From: Actinokineospora spheciospongiae
Lineage (GTDB): Bacteria; Actinomycetota; Actinomycetes; Mycobacteriales; Pseudonocardiaceae
NCBI RefSeq assembly: GCF_000564855.1
Contig: NZ_AYXG01000136.1
Location: 1-41,585, forward strand
Length of the DNA: 41,585 nucleotides
Direction of reading: 5' to 3'
A program made the translations under genes and the position numbers. Within the stretch, counting starts at the first letter, position 1, and every line of letters starts with the position of its first letter. This document shows positions 30,384-41,585 of the stretch, in pieces. The notes below the pieces were generated by a model that ran no database searches, was not told the origin of the DNA, and saw nothing but the letters and a program-made list of their open reading frames with translations.

Positions 30384-31063
30384 CCGCCCCCGACGGGGAG
30401 CCGCGCCGGGCGGACGTGGTGGTGTGCGACGACCACACCGTGTTCACCGAGGCGCTGGCCGCGGTGCTGGAGGCGCACGGCTTCCGGGTCCGCGACACCG
30501 CCGCCACCCTGGCCGGGGCGCTCGCCGCGGTCCGCGCGGCCACCCCGGCGATCCTGCTGCTCGACCGGCACCTGCCCGACGGCGACGGCGTGGCCGCCCT
30601 GCCCACCCTGGCCGCAGCCTCCCCGCGCACCCGGATCGTCCTGCTCAGCGCCGACGGCGACCCCGCCGCGGTCCGCCGCGCGGTCGACGGCGGCGCCGCG
30701 GGCTACCTGCACAAGACCGCGGGCGTCCGTGATCTCGCCCACGCCCTGCGCCGGGTTCTCGACGGCGAGACGGTCGTCGACGTGCCCGCCGGGCGCTCGC
30801 CCCGGCATTCCCCGGACGCCGCCGCGGCGCACCGGCTGGCCGCGCACCTCACCCCGCGCGAGCGCGAGTGCCTGGCCCTGCTCGTGGAGGGTGCGAGCAC
30901 CGCCGCGATGGAGCGGCGGCTGGGCGTCTCGGGCACCACGGTGCGCACCCACGTGCAGGCGCTGCTGACCAAGCTGGGCGTGCACTCGCGGCTCGAAGCG
31001 GCCTCGCTCGCCGTCCGCCACCGGCTGCTGCTGCCGCAGCCCGATCGCGCGGCGGGTACCTGA
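30380..31063 (+). CDS. NarL/LuxR-type response regulator 2 (orphan)
   Basis: A 227-residue regulator of the same length as the one at 24752. The receiver has D17-D18 in VVVCDDHTVFTEAL, phosphoacceptor D62 in LLLDRHLPDGDG, Ser in VLLSA and Lys in YLHKTAG. The HTH (about 156-215) reads LTPRERECLALLVEGAS, then TTVRTHVQALLTKLGVHSR. It shares the ending KLGVHSRLxAxSxA with regulator 1, suggesting paralogy. No kinase gene is adjacent. It lies 157 bp after the sortase gene; GTG 30380 overlaps the stop of a possible 16-codon leader. It probably regulates the sortase/GT2 cluster, by context only. Confidence 0.85.
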   Translation: MTAPDGEPRRADVVVCDDHTVFTEALAAVLEAHGFRVRDTAATLAGALAAVRAATPAILLLDRHLPDGDGVAALPTLAAASPRTRIVLLSADGDPAAVRRAVDGGAAGYLHKTAGVRDLAHALRRVLDGETVVDVPAGRSPRHSPDAAAAHRLAAHLTPRERECLALLVEGASTAAMERRLGVSGTTVRTHVQALLTKLGVHSRLEAASLAVRHRLLLPQPDRAAGT

Positions 31064-31091
31064 ACGCGGCTTCTCGGGTCACTATGTCCCC

Positions 31092-32669
<1,578 letters not shown>

Positions 32670-32670
32670 C

Positions 32671-33906
32671 GTGCCCCTCGACCCCGGACTGCTGGCCGCC
32701 GCCACGAGCAGGCTGACCGCCCCCGACGCCGCCCGAGCCGCCCGCTACCCCGGTGACCCGGGCACCCGCCAGCCGGTGCACACCTGCTACGTCCCCGCCG
32801 ACAAGGTCACCGACGACACCCCCACCGCCTGGGGCGCCGCCGCCCTGGCCGCCCTCGACGAGCACGCCCCCGACGCGGCGGCGCTGGCCGAAGTCCTCGG
32901 GCTCGACCAGGCCCTGGCCGGGGCCGTGCACGAGCGGGTGCGCGCCAAGCTCGCCACCGAGCCGATCGAGGACCTGCGGGTCGACTTCGAGGACGGCTAC
33001 GGCACCCGCGCCGACGCGGACGAGGACGCCGACGCCGTGCGCGCCGCGGGCCTGCTGGCGCGGTGGGGCCTGGCGAGCGCGGGCATCCGCATGAAGTCCT
33101 TCGACACCAGGGCTTTGCTCGACCGCGGCCTGCGCACCCTCGACCTGGTGCTCACCACCGCGGGCGGCCCACCGCCGGGCTTCGCCCTCACCTTCCCCAA
33201 GGTCACCGTCCCCGAGCAGGTCGAGGTCCTGGTGGACGTCCTCGGGCTGCTGGAGCGCGACCTCGGGCTGGCCGGGGGCGCGCTGCGCTTCGAGGTCCAG
33301 ATCGAGACCACCCAGGCGGTGATCGACGCCGAGGGCCGCTTCACCGTGCCCCGGCTCATCTCCGCCGGGGCGGGCCGGGTCAGCGGCCTGCACTTCGGCA
33401 CCTACGACTACACCGCCGCCTGCGGCCTCGGCGCCGCCGAGCAGCACCTGGCGCACGCGGCCTGCGACTTCGCCCGGCACGCCATGCAGGTCGGCGCGGC
33501 GGGCACCGGGGTGCGGCTGTCCGACGGCTCGTCGAACCTGCTGCCGGTCGGCGACCGCGAGACCGTGCACCGCAACTGGTCGACCCACTACACGCTGGTC
33601 CGCCGCTCGCTGCGGCACGGCTTCTTCCAGGGCTGGGACCTGCACCCGGCGCAACTGGTCACCCGCTACGCCGCGGTGTACGCCCACCACCTGGCCTCCG
33701 CCGAGGCCGACGGCGGGCGCCTGGCCGCCTACGTCGCCAGGACCACCGGCTCGGCCGTGCTCGACGAGCCCGCCACCGCCGCCGCGCTCGCCCTGTCCCT
33801 GCGCCGGGCCGTGGACTGCGGCGCCCTCACCGCCGACGAGGTCACCGCGTACTCCGGCCTGGGCACCGACGACCTGAACGCCCTCATCGAGCGGAGAACC
33901 GCGTGA
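32671..33906 (+). CDS. DUF6986 CitE-like aldolase/lyase family protein
   Basis: A 411-residue protein of the HpcH/HpaI-CitE type TIM-barrel superfamily (DUF6986). Metal-site motifs are [10 protein letters not shown] (about 95-104) and [18 protein letters not shown] (about 209-226), and [14 protein letters not shown] and [18 protein letters not shown] follow. Superfamily members cleave or form carbon-carbon bonds in compounds such as citramalyl- or malyl-CoA. GTG 32671 begins one base after the aceB stop, and the 3' end overlaps allB by 4 bp, so it belongs to the allantoin operon. No ureidoglycolate lyase is present; this protein is a candidate for a step around ureidoglycolate or glyoxylate, which is inference. 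Its reaction has not been established to my knowledge. Confidence 0.8.
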   Translation: MPLDPGLLAAATSRLTAPDAARAARYPGDPGTRQPVHTCYVPADKVTDDTPTAWGAAALAALDEHAPDAAALAEVLGLDQALAGAVHERVRAKLATEPIEDLRVDFEDGYGTRADADEDADAVRAAGLLARWGLASAGIRMKSFDTRALLDRGLRTLDLVLTTAGGPPPGFALTFPKVTVPEQVEVLVDVLGLLERDLGLAGGALRFEVQIETTQAVIDAEGRFTVPRLISAGAGRVSGLHFGTYDYTAACGLGAAEQHLAHAACDFARHAMQVGAAGTGVRLSDGSSNLLPVGDRETVHRNWSTHYTLVRRSLRHGFFQGWDLHPAQLVTRYAAVYAHHLASAEADGGRLAAYVARTTGSAVLDEPATAAALALSLRRAVDCGALTADEVTAYSGLGTDDLNALIERRTA

Positions 33907-35222
33907 CCCTCCTGTTCCGCGCCCCCCGGGCGATCGTCGACGGCACCGAGCGGCCCGCCGCGGTGCGCGTGGTCGACGGCCGGATCACCGCGATCGAGCT
34001 GCTGACCGCCGACGCCGACGGCGCCGAGGTGGTCGAGCTGGCCGGGGACGAGGTGCTGCTGCCCGGTCTGGTCGACACGCACGTGCACGTCAACGACCCC
34101 GGCCGGGCCGACTGGGAGGGCTTCCCGTCGGCCACCCTGGCCGCCGCCGCGGGCGGGGTCACCACCGTCGTCGACATGCCGCTCAACAGCCTGCCGCCCA
34201 CCACCGACGTGCGGGCGCTGCGGGTCAAGCAGGAGGCCGCGACCGGCCGGGTGCACGTCGACGTCGGCTTCTGGGGCGGGGCCGTGCCGGGCAACGCCGG
34301 TGAGCTGGCCGCGCTGCACGAGGCGGGCGTGTTCGGCTTCAAGTGCTTCCTGCTGGACTCCGGTGTCGCCGAATTCGGCCACCTCGACCCGGACCAGCTC
34401 GCCGAACACCTCGGGGTCACCGCGGGTCTGGGCGCGCTGCTCATCGCGCACGCCGAGGACGGCGGGATCGTCGAAGCGCCGCCGAACAGCCGCGACTACG
34501 CCGACTTCCTCGCCTCCCGCCCGCGCGCCGCCGAGGACTCCGCCATCGCCGGGATCATCGCCGCGGCCAGGGCCACCGGGGGCCGCGCGCACGTGGTGCA
34601 CCTGTCCTCTTCGGACGCGTTGCCGATGATCGCCGCCGCCAAGGACGAGGGGGTGGCGCTGACGGTGGAAACCTGCCCGCACTACCTCACCCTCACCGCC
34701 GAGGACGTGCCCGACGGCGCCACCGAGTTCAAGTGCTGCCCGCCCATCCGCGAGGCCGCCAACCGGGAACTGCTCTGGGAGGGCCTGCGCGACGGCGTGA
34801 TCGACGTGGTGGTCAGCGACCACTCCCCGTGCACCCCGGACCTCAAGCGGCTGGACTCCGGCGACTTCGGCGAGGCCTGGGGCGGTGTGTCGAGCCTGCA
34901 ACTGGGCCTGCCCGCGGTGTGGACCGGGGCGCGCGAGCGCGGGGTTGAGCTGTCGGAGGTCGTCGGCTGGATGGCCGAGGGGCCCGCCGACCTGGTCGGC
35001 CTGGCGCGCAAGGGCCGCATCGCCGTCGGCTGCGACGCCGACCTGGTGGTCTTCGCCCCCGACGACACCTTCACCGTCGACGCCGCCGCGCTGCGCCACC
35101 GCAACCCGGTGACCCCGTACCACGGCGCCACCCTGCGCGGTGTCGTCCGCTCGACCTGGCTGCGCGGGGCCCCGGTGGCCGGGGAACCGCGCGGACGACT
35201 GCTGAGGAGGGGACACGCGTGA
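33903..35222 (+). CDS. allB: Allantoinase
   Basis: A 439-residue cyclic amidohydrolase that opens allantoin to allantoate. Dinuclear-metal ligands are visible: [11 protein letters not shown] near 58-68, the carboxylated Lys in [28 protein letters not shown], and the Asp in [14 protein letters not shown]. The sequence [11 protein letters not shown] and [16 protein letters not shown] are allantoinase-like rather than dihydroorotase-like. GTG 33903 overlaps the DUF6986 stop, and the 3' end overlaps alc, so the three are translated together. No IclR-type AllR regulator gene is next to it. Confidence 0.95.
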   Translation: MTLLFRAPRAIVDGTERPAAVRVVDGRITAIELLTADADGAEVVELAGDEVLLPGLVDTHVHVNDPGRADWEGFPSATLAAAAGGVTTVVDMPLNSLPPTTDVRALRVKQEAATGRVHVDVGFWGGAVPGNAGELAALHEAGVFGFKCFLLDSGVAEFGHLDPDQLAEHLGVTAGLGALLIAHAEDGGIVEAPPNSRDYADFLASRPRAAEDSAIAGIIAAARATGGRAHVVHLSSSDALPMIAAAKDEGVALTVETCPHYLTLTAEDVPDGATEFKCCPPIREAANRELLWEGLRDGVIDVVVSDHSPCTPDLKRLDSGDFGEAWGGVSSLQLGLPAVWTGARERGVELSEVVGWMAEGPADLVGLARKGRIAVGCDADLVVFAPDDTFTVDAAALRHRNPVTPYHGATLRGVVRSTWLRGAPVAGEPRGRLLRRGHA

Positions 35223-36247
35223 ACGGCGAACGCGCCTGGGTGACCCGGCCGGACCTGGCCTCGCGCCGGGTCGGCGGCTCGGTGCTGTGGGCCAACGATG
35301 AGACCTTCGCCGAGCGGGAGAACCTGATCACCCCCGCCCCGGCCGGGTTCCGGCCCGCCACCTTCGGCCACAAGGGACAGGTCTACGACGGCTGGGAGAC
35401 CCGCAGGCGCCGGGAACCGGGCGACGACGAGGTGGTCGTGCGCCTCGGCCTGCCCGGGGTGATCAGCGGCGTGGTCGTCGACACCGCGTTCTTCACCGGC
35501 AACTACCCGCCCGAGTGCACCGTCTCCGCGCTCGCCGCCGAGGGCTACCCGAGCCCGGCGGAGCTGCTGGCCGCCGACTGGGAGGTGGTCGTGCCGCGCT
35601 CCCCGCTCGGCGGCGACACCCGCAACCCGTTCGACGTCGTCTCCCCGCGCCGGTTCACCCACGTCCGGCTGACCATCCACCCCGACGGCGGGGTGGCCAG
35701 GCTGCGCGTGCACGGCACCCCGGTGGCCGACCCGGCGCTGCTCGACCTGGGCTCGCTCGACCTGGCCGCGCTGGCGCACGGCGGCTCGGTCGTGGCGTGC
35801 AGCAACATGTTCTACTCGACCCCGGCGAACCTGCTGGCCCCCGGGAACGCGCAGGTGATGGGGGAGGGCTGGGAGACCGCCCGCCGCCGCGACGGCGCCA
35901 ACGACTGGGTCGTGGTCGCCTTGGCCGCCGCCGGTGTGCTGCGCCTGGCCGAGTTGGACACCACGCACTTCAAGGGCAACGCGCCCGGCTGGGCGACGCT
36001 GTCCGGTTGCGACAGCACGACCGCGGACCCGGACGACCCGACCGCGTGGTTCCCGCTGCTGGAGCGCACCCGCCTGCAACCCGACACCGTGCACCGGTTC
36101 CCGATCGCGCAGCGGCGGCAGACCACGCACGTGCGGATGGACATCCACCCCGACGGCGGCATGGCCCGGCTGCGGCTGCACGGGGCGATGACCGACGCGG
36201 GCCGCGACGATTTCCTCCGCCGCTTCGCGGAAGTCTCCGGGAACTGA
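35219..36247 (+). CDS. alc: Allantoicase
   Basis: A 342-residue enzyme that hydrolyses allantoate to ureidoglycolate and urea. It is built of two allantoicase repeats: the first contains [20 protein letters not shown] and [15 protein letters not shown], then [20 protein letters not shown]; the second repeats this as [18 protein letters not shown] and [20 protein letters not shown]. Length is typical. GTG 35219 overlaps the allB stop by 4 bp. It ends the operon and converges on a FhuF-like gene with only 7 bp between stops. Confidence 0.95.
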   Translation: MNGERAWVTRPDLASRRVGGSVLWANDETFAERENLITPAPAGFRPATFGHKGQVYDGWETRRRREPGDDEVVVRLGLPGVISGVVVDTAFFTGNYPPECTVSALAAEGYPSPAELLAADWEVVVPRSPLGGDTRNPFDVVSPRRFTHVRLTIHPDGGVARLRVHGTPVADPALLDLGSLDLAALAHGGSVVACSNMFYSTPANLLAPGNAQVMGEGWETARRRDGANDWVVVALAAAGVLRLAELDTTHFKGNAPGWATLSGCDSTTADPDDPTAWFPLLERTRLQPDTVHRFPIAQRRQTTHVRMDIHPDGGMARLRLHGAMTDAGRDDFLRRFAEVSGN

Positions 36248-36254
36248 ATTCCGC

Positions 36255-36929
36255 TCAACCGCCGAATACCGCGCGCAACCGCGCGGCCCGTTCCTCCGGC
36301 GATTGCCGCGGGCAGCTCACGCATTTCGCCGCGCCCCCCGCCCGGTAGACCAGGCAGCAGGACGCGCGGCGCACGACCTGTTGTCCCCCCACTGAAACAA
36401 AGCGGGGCACCGGCAGTGACGCTCCGACACCGGCGGCCAGGGCCACCGCCGTTTCTCCGGTGCCACCCGCCCACAGCACCCGATTCGCCAGCGAATCGGC
36501 GGCGATGGCCCAGAAAGGCCGCGTCGAGGTGCCCAGGGCGTCGCCCAGCAGGTCGGCGAACGCGCCGATCACCCCGGCCAGCGCCGGACCGGGCTCGGCA
36601 CACACCGCGTCCGAGCGGGCCGCGAGCATTCGGCCATCCGGGTGGGCGTACACCGTGACCCGCCCCGGGTCGAGCGCGGTCCCGGTCACCAGCAGTGACT
36701 CCACCGTCGGTGCCAAGACGACCGAACTCGCCGAGTACCACCACAGCGTGCCCAGCGTGTGCGGGTCGTCGGTCCGGTACAACCGGGACAGACCGCGCAG
36801 CCGCCCGGGCAGCGCGCCGGGGTCGAGCAACCCGGCCACGGGGGTCGCCAGCAGGCCGGATGTCGACGAACCGGCGTGCGCGGGCAGGCGCTCGGCCAGT
36901 AGGCGGTGGACCGCGGGGGCGTCAAGCAT
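36255..36929 (-). CDS. FhuF-like [2Fe-2S] ferric-siderophore reductase
   Basis: A 224-residue cytosolic protein of the FhuF type, which reduces iron in imported ferric siderophores. The C-terminal iron-sulfur motif CC-x10-C-x2-C (RRASCCLVYRAGG ... KCVSC) is complete, the key family mark. The N-terminal part (DPGALPGRLRGLSRLYRTDDPHTLG, LWWYSASSVVLAPTVESLLVTG) fits the family fold. ATG 36929 starts it. No siderophore transporter or synthase gene is nearby. It is divergent from amtB, sharing a 172-bp region that also holds GlnR-like elements. Confidence 0.85.
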   Translation of the reverse strand: MLDAPAVHRLLAERLPAHAGSSTSGLLATPVAGLLDPGALPGRLRGLSRLYRTDDPHTLGTLWWYSASSVVLAPTVESLLVTGTALDPGRVTVYAHPDGRMLAARSDAVCAEPGPALAGVIGAFADLLGDALGTSTRPFWAIAADSLANRVLWAGGTGETAVALAAGVGASLPVPRFVSVGGQQVVRRASCCLVYRAGGAAKCVSCPRQSPEERAARLRAVFGG

Positions 36930-36984
36930 GGCGAGGTCACGTTACCGGCACGGGTCCGCGGCGGTCGTCGGGCGGCCGGATGGG

Positions 36985-37000
36985 GAAACGCGTCCGTAAC
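36985..37000 (+). promoter_or_regulatory. Second GlnR-box-like element
   Basis: GAAAC (36985-36989), six bases, then GTAAC (36996-37000) fits the b-n6-a spacing of GlnR boxes, though the outer half-sites at the expected spacing are poor. GTCAC-GTTAC at 36936-36945 is a further partial match. Confidence 0.35.
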
Positions 37001-37016
37001 ACGGACCGGTCGGTAG

Positions 37017-37054
37017 TTCACCGCTGCGAAACCTCACGCGCCCGTCGGCGAAAC
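37017..37054 (+). promoter_or_regulatory. GlnR-box-like element upstream of amtB
   Basis: TTCAC (37017-37021)-n6-GAAAC (37028-37032)-n6-CGCCC (37039-37043)-n6-GAAAC (37050-37054) has the exact a1-b1-a2-b2 spacing of actinobacterial GlnR boxes (GTNAC-n6-GAAAC), with a poor a2 site. It lies 48 bp before the amtB start, where GlnR activates amtB-glnK-glnD under nitrogen limitation. Confidence 0.65.
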
Positions 37055-37101
37055 AGCACCCCCCGATGCTTCCCGCAATCATTAGTTCACGGGAGGACGA
37101 T

Positions 37102-38783
<1,682 letters not shown>

Positions 38784-38786
38784 CAC

Positions 38787-41168
38787 ATGGCACAGGGGGA
38801 GCACGCGAGTTCGACCCCGACGGCGGCGGACCTGGTCCGCGCCCGCGACCGGCTCCTCGGCGCGGGCGCGACGACCAGGTCCGCGGGCCCGTCGGGCTCC
38901 CGGCTGAACCCCGGCGCCCTGCGCGAGGCCCTCGCCGACCTGCACGAGTTCTGGCTGACCGCGCACGCCGCGCAGGCCGGGGTCGGCGGGCGCGGCGGGG
39001 GCGTCGCGCTGCTGGCCGTCGGCGGCCTGGGCAGGCGGGAACTGGTCCCGTTCTCCGACCTCGACCTGGTCCTGGCGCACGACGGCCGCAAACCGGTCGA
39101 CGCGGTGGCCGAGCGGCTGTGGTACCCGCTGTGGAACTCCGGGGTCGGCCTGGACCACTCGGTGCGCACCGTCGGCGAGGCCCTGGACGTGGCCTCGCAC
39201 GACCTGCGCACCCAGCTCGGCCTGCTCGACGCCCGGCACATGGCGGGCGACGCCGAGATCACCGCCCGGCTGGCCACCGCCGCCCGCGCCCAGTGGCGCG
39301 GCGGGGTGCGCAAGCGGCTCGGCGAGCTGATCGAGTCCGTCCGGCAGCGCTGGGCCCGCGCGGGCGAGGTCGCGCACTGGGTGGAACCGGACCTCAAGCA
39401 CGGCCGCGGCGGCCTGCGCGACCTGGCGATCCTGGACGCGCTGGCGCTGGCGCAGTTGATCGACCGCCCCGGCCCCGAGGTGGTCGCGGCGCACACGCTG
39501 CTGCTCGACACCCGCACCGAACTGCGCCGCATCGCGGGCCGCCCGCGCGACGTGCTGCGCCCGCAGGACGGCGACGAGATCGCCGCGATCCTGGGCCTCG
39601 GCGACCGGTTCGCCCTCGCCAGGGCGCTGTCCGGGGCGGGGCGCACCATCGCCTACGCCCTCGACGTGGCGCTGCGCTCCACCGGCGCCACCACCCCCAC
39701 CCGCAAGGTGCTGGGCGTGCTGCGCCGCCAACCCGAGCGCCGCCCGCTCGACGAGGGCGTCGTCCTGCACGGCAACGAGGTCGCGCTCGCCCGCGACGCC
39801 GACCCCGGCAAGGACCCCGGCCTGCTGCTGCGCGTCGCCGCCGCCGCGGGCCGCACCGGGCACCCGATCGCCCCGGTCGCGCTGAGCAGGCTGGGGGAGT
39901 CCGCCCCGGAACTGCGCGCCCCGTGGCCCGAGGAGGTCCGCCAGGACCTGGTGGCGCTGCTCGGCGCGGGCGAGGGCCTGACCGACGTGGTCGAGGCGCT
40001 GGACCGCACCGGCCTGTGGGCCAGGCTGTTCCCGGAGTGGGGCGCGGTCCGCGACCTGCCCCCGCGCGACGCCGCGCACGTCTGGACCGTCGACCGCCAC
40101 CTGGTCCAGGCGACGGTGAACGCCGCCCGCCTGGTCACCTCGGTCTCGCGCCCCGACCTGCTGCTCATCGGCGCGCTGCTGCACGACCTGGGCAAGGGCC
40201 GCGGCCAGGACCACTCGGTCGTCGGCGCCGCGCTGGCCACCCAGGTCGGCGCCCGGCTCGGCCTGCCCGCCGCGGACGTCGCCACCCTCTCGGCGGTGGT
40301 CCGCCACCACCTCCTGCTCCCGCACACCGCCACCCGCCGCGACGTCACCGACGAGGCCACCGTCCACCGCGTGGTCGACACCCTCGGCGGCGACCCGGTC
40401 CTGCTCGAACTCCTGCACGCCCTGGCCGAGGCCGATTCCCTCGCCACCGGCCCCGGCGTGTGGACCGACTGGAAGGCCCGCCTCACCGCCGAACTGGTCT
40501 CCCACTGCCGGATGGCCATGGCGGGCACCCCCCTCCCGGCCGCGGACCCCCTCGACGACGCCCAACGGGCACTCGCGCAGACGGCCGCCGAGTCCGGCAG
40601 ACCCGACATCCACGTCGACACGGTCGACCGCCTGGCCACGGTCACGTTCGTCGCCAAGGACTTCCCCGGCGTGCTCTCCCGCGCGGCGGGCGTGCTGGCG
40701 CTGAACTCCCTGGAGGTGCACGCCGCCACGGTCGGCTCGCACGCGGGCGTGGCGGTCGGGGCGTTCTCGGTCACCCCCCGCTTCGGCTCCATGCCCGACC
40801 CGGCCCTCCTGCGCGAGCAGTTCACCAGGGCCGTCTCCGGCTCCCTGCCCCTGGCGGAGAAGCTGGCCGCCAAGGAACGCGACTACGGCGGTCGCGCCGA
40901 GGACGCCCCGGCCCCCAAGGTCCTCTGGTTCGACCACGAGGCGGGCGGCCTCGACTCGGCGGCGGTCGTCGTCGAACTCCGCTGCGCCGACCGCATCGGC
41001 CTGCTGCACTCGGTCGCCGACGCCCTCGAGCGCTGCGGCGTCGACGTCCTGTGGGCCCGCGTCGCCACCCTCGGCGGCTCCGCGGTCGACTCGTTCAGCT
41101 TCGCCGCGGGCACCACCCCGGGCTGGCGCAGCGCCGTCGAGGTGGCCGTGCTCCAAGCCGCCCGCTGA
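38787..41168 (+). CDS. glnD: PII nucleotidyltransferase/removing enzyme GlnD
   Basis: A 793-residue bifunctional enzyme that attaches nucleotide to PII (AMP in actinobacteria) and removes it. The nucleotidyltransferase motif GGLGRRELVPFSDLDLV is at 79-95. A helical PII-binding region follows, including EPDLKHGRGGLRDL. The HD phosphodiesterase domain has LLIGALLHDLGKGRGQDHS near 460. Two C-terminal ACT domains (VTFVAKDFPGVLSRAAGVLALN and LRCADRIGLLHSVADALERCG) should sense glutamine. Length is normal. It closes the amtB operon. ATG 38787 is 3 bp after the glnK stop. Confidence 0.96.
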   Translation: MAQGEHASSTPTAADLVRARDRLLGAGATTRSAGPSGSRLNPGALREALADLHEFWLTAHAAQAGVGGRGGGVALLAVGGLGRRELVPFSDLDLVLAHDGRKPVDAVAERLWYPLWNSGVGLDHSVRTVGEALDVASHDLRTQLGLLDARHMAGDAEITARLATAARAQWRGGVRKRLGELIESVRQRWARAGEVAHWVEPDLKHGRGGLRDLAILDALALAQLIDRPGPEVVAAHTLLLDTRTELRRIAGRPRDVLRPQDGDEIAAILGLGDRFALARALSGAGRTIAYALDVALRSTGATTPTRKVLGVLRRQPERRPLDEGVVLHGNEVALARDADPGKDPGLLLRVAAAAGRTGHPIAPVALSRLGESAPELRAPWPEEVRQDLVALLGAGEGLTDVVEALDRTGLWARLFPEWGAVRDLPPRDAAHVWTVDRHLVQATVNAARLVTSVSRPDLLLIGALLHDLGKGRGQDHSVVGAALATQVGARLGLPAADVATLSAVVRHHLLLPHTATRRDVTDEATVHRVVDTLGGDPVLLELLHALAEADSLATGPGVWTDWKARLTAELVSHCRMAMAGTPLPAADPLDDAQRALAQTAAESGRPDIHVDTVDRLATVTFVAKDFPGVLSRAAGVLALNSLEVHAATVGSHAGVAVGAFSVTPRFGSMPDPALLREQFTRAVSGSLPLAEKLAAKERDYGGRAEDAPAPKVLWFDHEAGGLDSAAVVVELRCADRIGLLHSVADALERCGVDVLWARVATLGGSAVDSFSFAAGTTPGWRSAVEVAVLQAAR

Positions 41169-41380
41169 CCGGTTGGGTAGTCCTACTCAGCGCCACCCGG
41201 GTGGCTTCACGCTGGGCCGCCCCCACCGTCCACGACAGACTTTTCCCGTCCCCACCGAGTGGCGGACCCCGGCCGGGGAGGGCCGGGGGAACCCACTCGA
41301 CCGGGATGCCGGGAGGGGCCCGTCGAGGGGTCGGGCCCCACCCGGACGGCCCGGTCCGCGCCGGTTCGGTCGTGGGTCGA

Positions 41381-41411
41381 CCCGGGTCCCCCGCCCAGCG
41401 GGGGACCCGGG
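41381..41411. terminator. Hairpin terminator after glnD
   Basis: CCCGGGTCCCCC (41381-41392) pairs perfectly with GGGGGACCCGGG (41400-41411) across a seven-base loop, between glnD and a convergent gene. In the 212 bp from the glnD stop to this hairpin I see no gene, only a CCACCCGGGTGG palindrome (41193-41204). Confidence 0.75.
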
Positions 41412-41416
41412 AACGA

Positions 41417-41585
41417 TCACACCGCCGCCTTCCCGGCGAGCCGGGACCTGGCCACCACCAGCAGGGCCGCCGCGGCCACCGCCGCCCCGCCCTCGAGCGG
41501 CCAGAACACCGCCACCCCGTCCTCCCGGGCGAACCGGACCAGCACGGTCACCGCCACCAGCCCCAGGACCGCCGCACCGGCCGCC
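41417..41585 (-). CDS. C-terminal part of a small membrane protein
   Basis: The minus-strand frame ending in TGA at 41417-41419 is open to the window edge. Its 55 residues include two hydrophobic segments (AAVLGLVAVTVLV and AAVAAAALLVVA) separated by a short charged loop FAREDGVAVFWPLEGG, ending in a basic tail. Codons use almost only G/C in third position. The fold resembles small two- to four-TM actinobacterial proteins; the family is unknown. The hairpin directly downstream supports a real gene end. Confidence 0.55.
   Translation of the reverse strand, partial: AAGAAVLGLVAVTVLVRFAREDGVAVFWPLEGGAAVAAAALLVVARSRLAGKAAV

Noticed and set aside
41170-41210. GTAG-TC-CTAC inverted repeat and CCACCCGGGTGG palindrome after glnD
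   Set aside because: Too short and common in high-GC sequence to assign; the hairpin at 41381-41411 is a much better terminator.
41187-41420. 77-codon minus-strand frame after glnD
   Set aside because: Crosses the terminator hairpin, is Pro/Arg/Gly-rich and ends within intergenic sequence; not like a real gene.

Overview
The window is a very GC-rich actinobacterial chromosome segment. GTG and TTG starts are common and many genes overlap by 4 bp (GTGA/ATGA). Several genes appear leaderless, with a TANNNT -10 box about 6-8 nt before the start codon. Gene order matches the conserved actinomycete block known from Mycobacterium and Streptomyces: rsmD-coaD, then sepIVA-yceD-rpmF-rnc-mutM, acyP-smc, ftsY, amtB-glnK-glnD. 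Protein features (RslA/SigL-type pair, class F sortase, mycothiol-dependent-type enzymes, GlnR-like boxes, frequent P/T-rich tails) point to a filamentous actinomycete, most likely Pseudonocardiaceae. I cannot name genus or species from sequence alone.

Layout. 1-505: end of an unidentified gene with a 66-bp/22-residue tandem repeat, closed by a strong terminator. 524-3883: HelD/HelR RNA-polymerase motor (minus strand), then rsmD and coaD. 3909-5723: an acetyltransferase, a secreted barnase/RNase Sa-type ribonuclease, and the DivIVA-like SepIVA. 5823-8270: yceD-rpmF-rnc-mutM (ribosome, RNA and DNA maintenance). 8326-10698: a PadR regulator coupled to a HAAS-domain membrane protein, then a KdpE-like response regulator without its kinase. 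10888-16274 (minus): acyP, a SigL-like ECF sigma factor, its RslA-like anti-sigma factor, a terminator, and smc with its own promoter.

16451-23103 is accessory: two exported P/T-rich proteins (one a CAP-domain protein) that share a promoter motif, a DinB/maleylpyruvate-isomerase-like enzyme, a small four-TM protein with a palindrome inside its promoter spacer, two acetyltransferase genes, and a translationally overlapping anmK-sodium:solute symporter pair. 23241-24659 is ftsY.

The most interesting stretch is 24700-31063: two orphan LuxR-type response regulators of equal length flank a large GT2 glycosyltransferase/membrane protein with an extracytoplasmic tail, an exported DUF4397 protein with a non-LPXTG sorting-like C-terminus, and a class F sortase whose N-terminus is an 18-bp minisatellite. 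I infer a cell-surface assembly system (polymer or glycan export plus sortase-processed surface protein) under dedicated control. 31092-36247 is a purine-catabolic run: malate synthase, a CitE-like DUF6986 protein, allantoinase and allantoicase. It converts allantoin through ureidoglycolate and glyoxylate to malate. A FhuF-like ferric reductase gene converges on it. 36985-41168 is the ammonium module amtB-glnK-glnD, preceded by GlnR-box-like repeats. A terminator and the C-terminal end of a small membrane protein close the window. No rRNA, tRNA, CRISPR array, transposase or integrase was seen.
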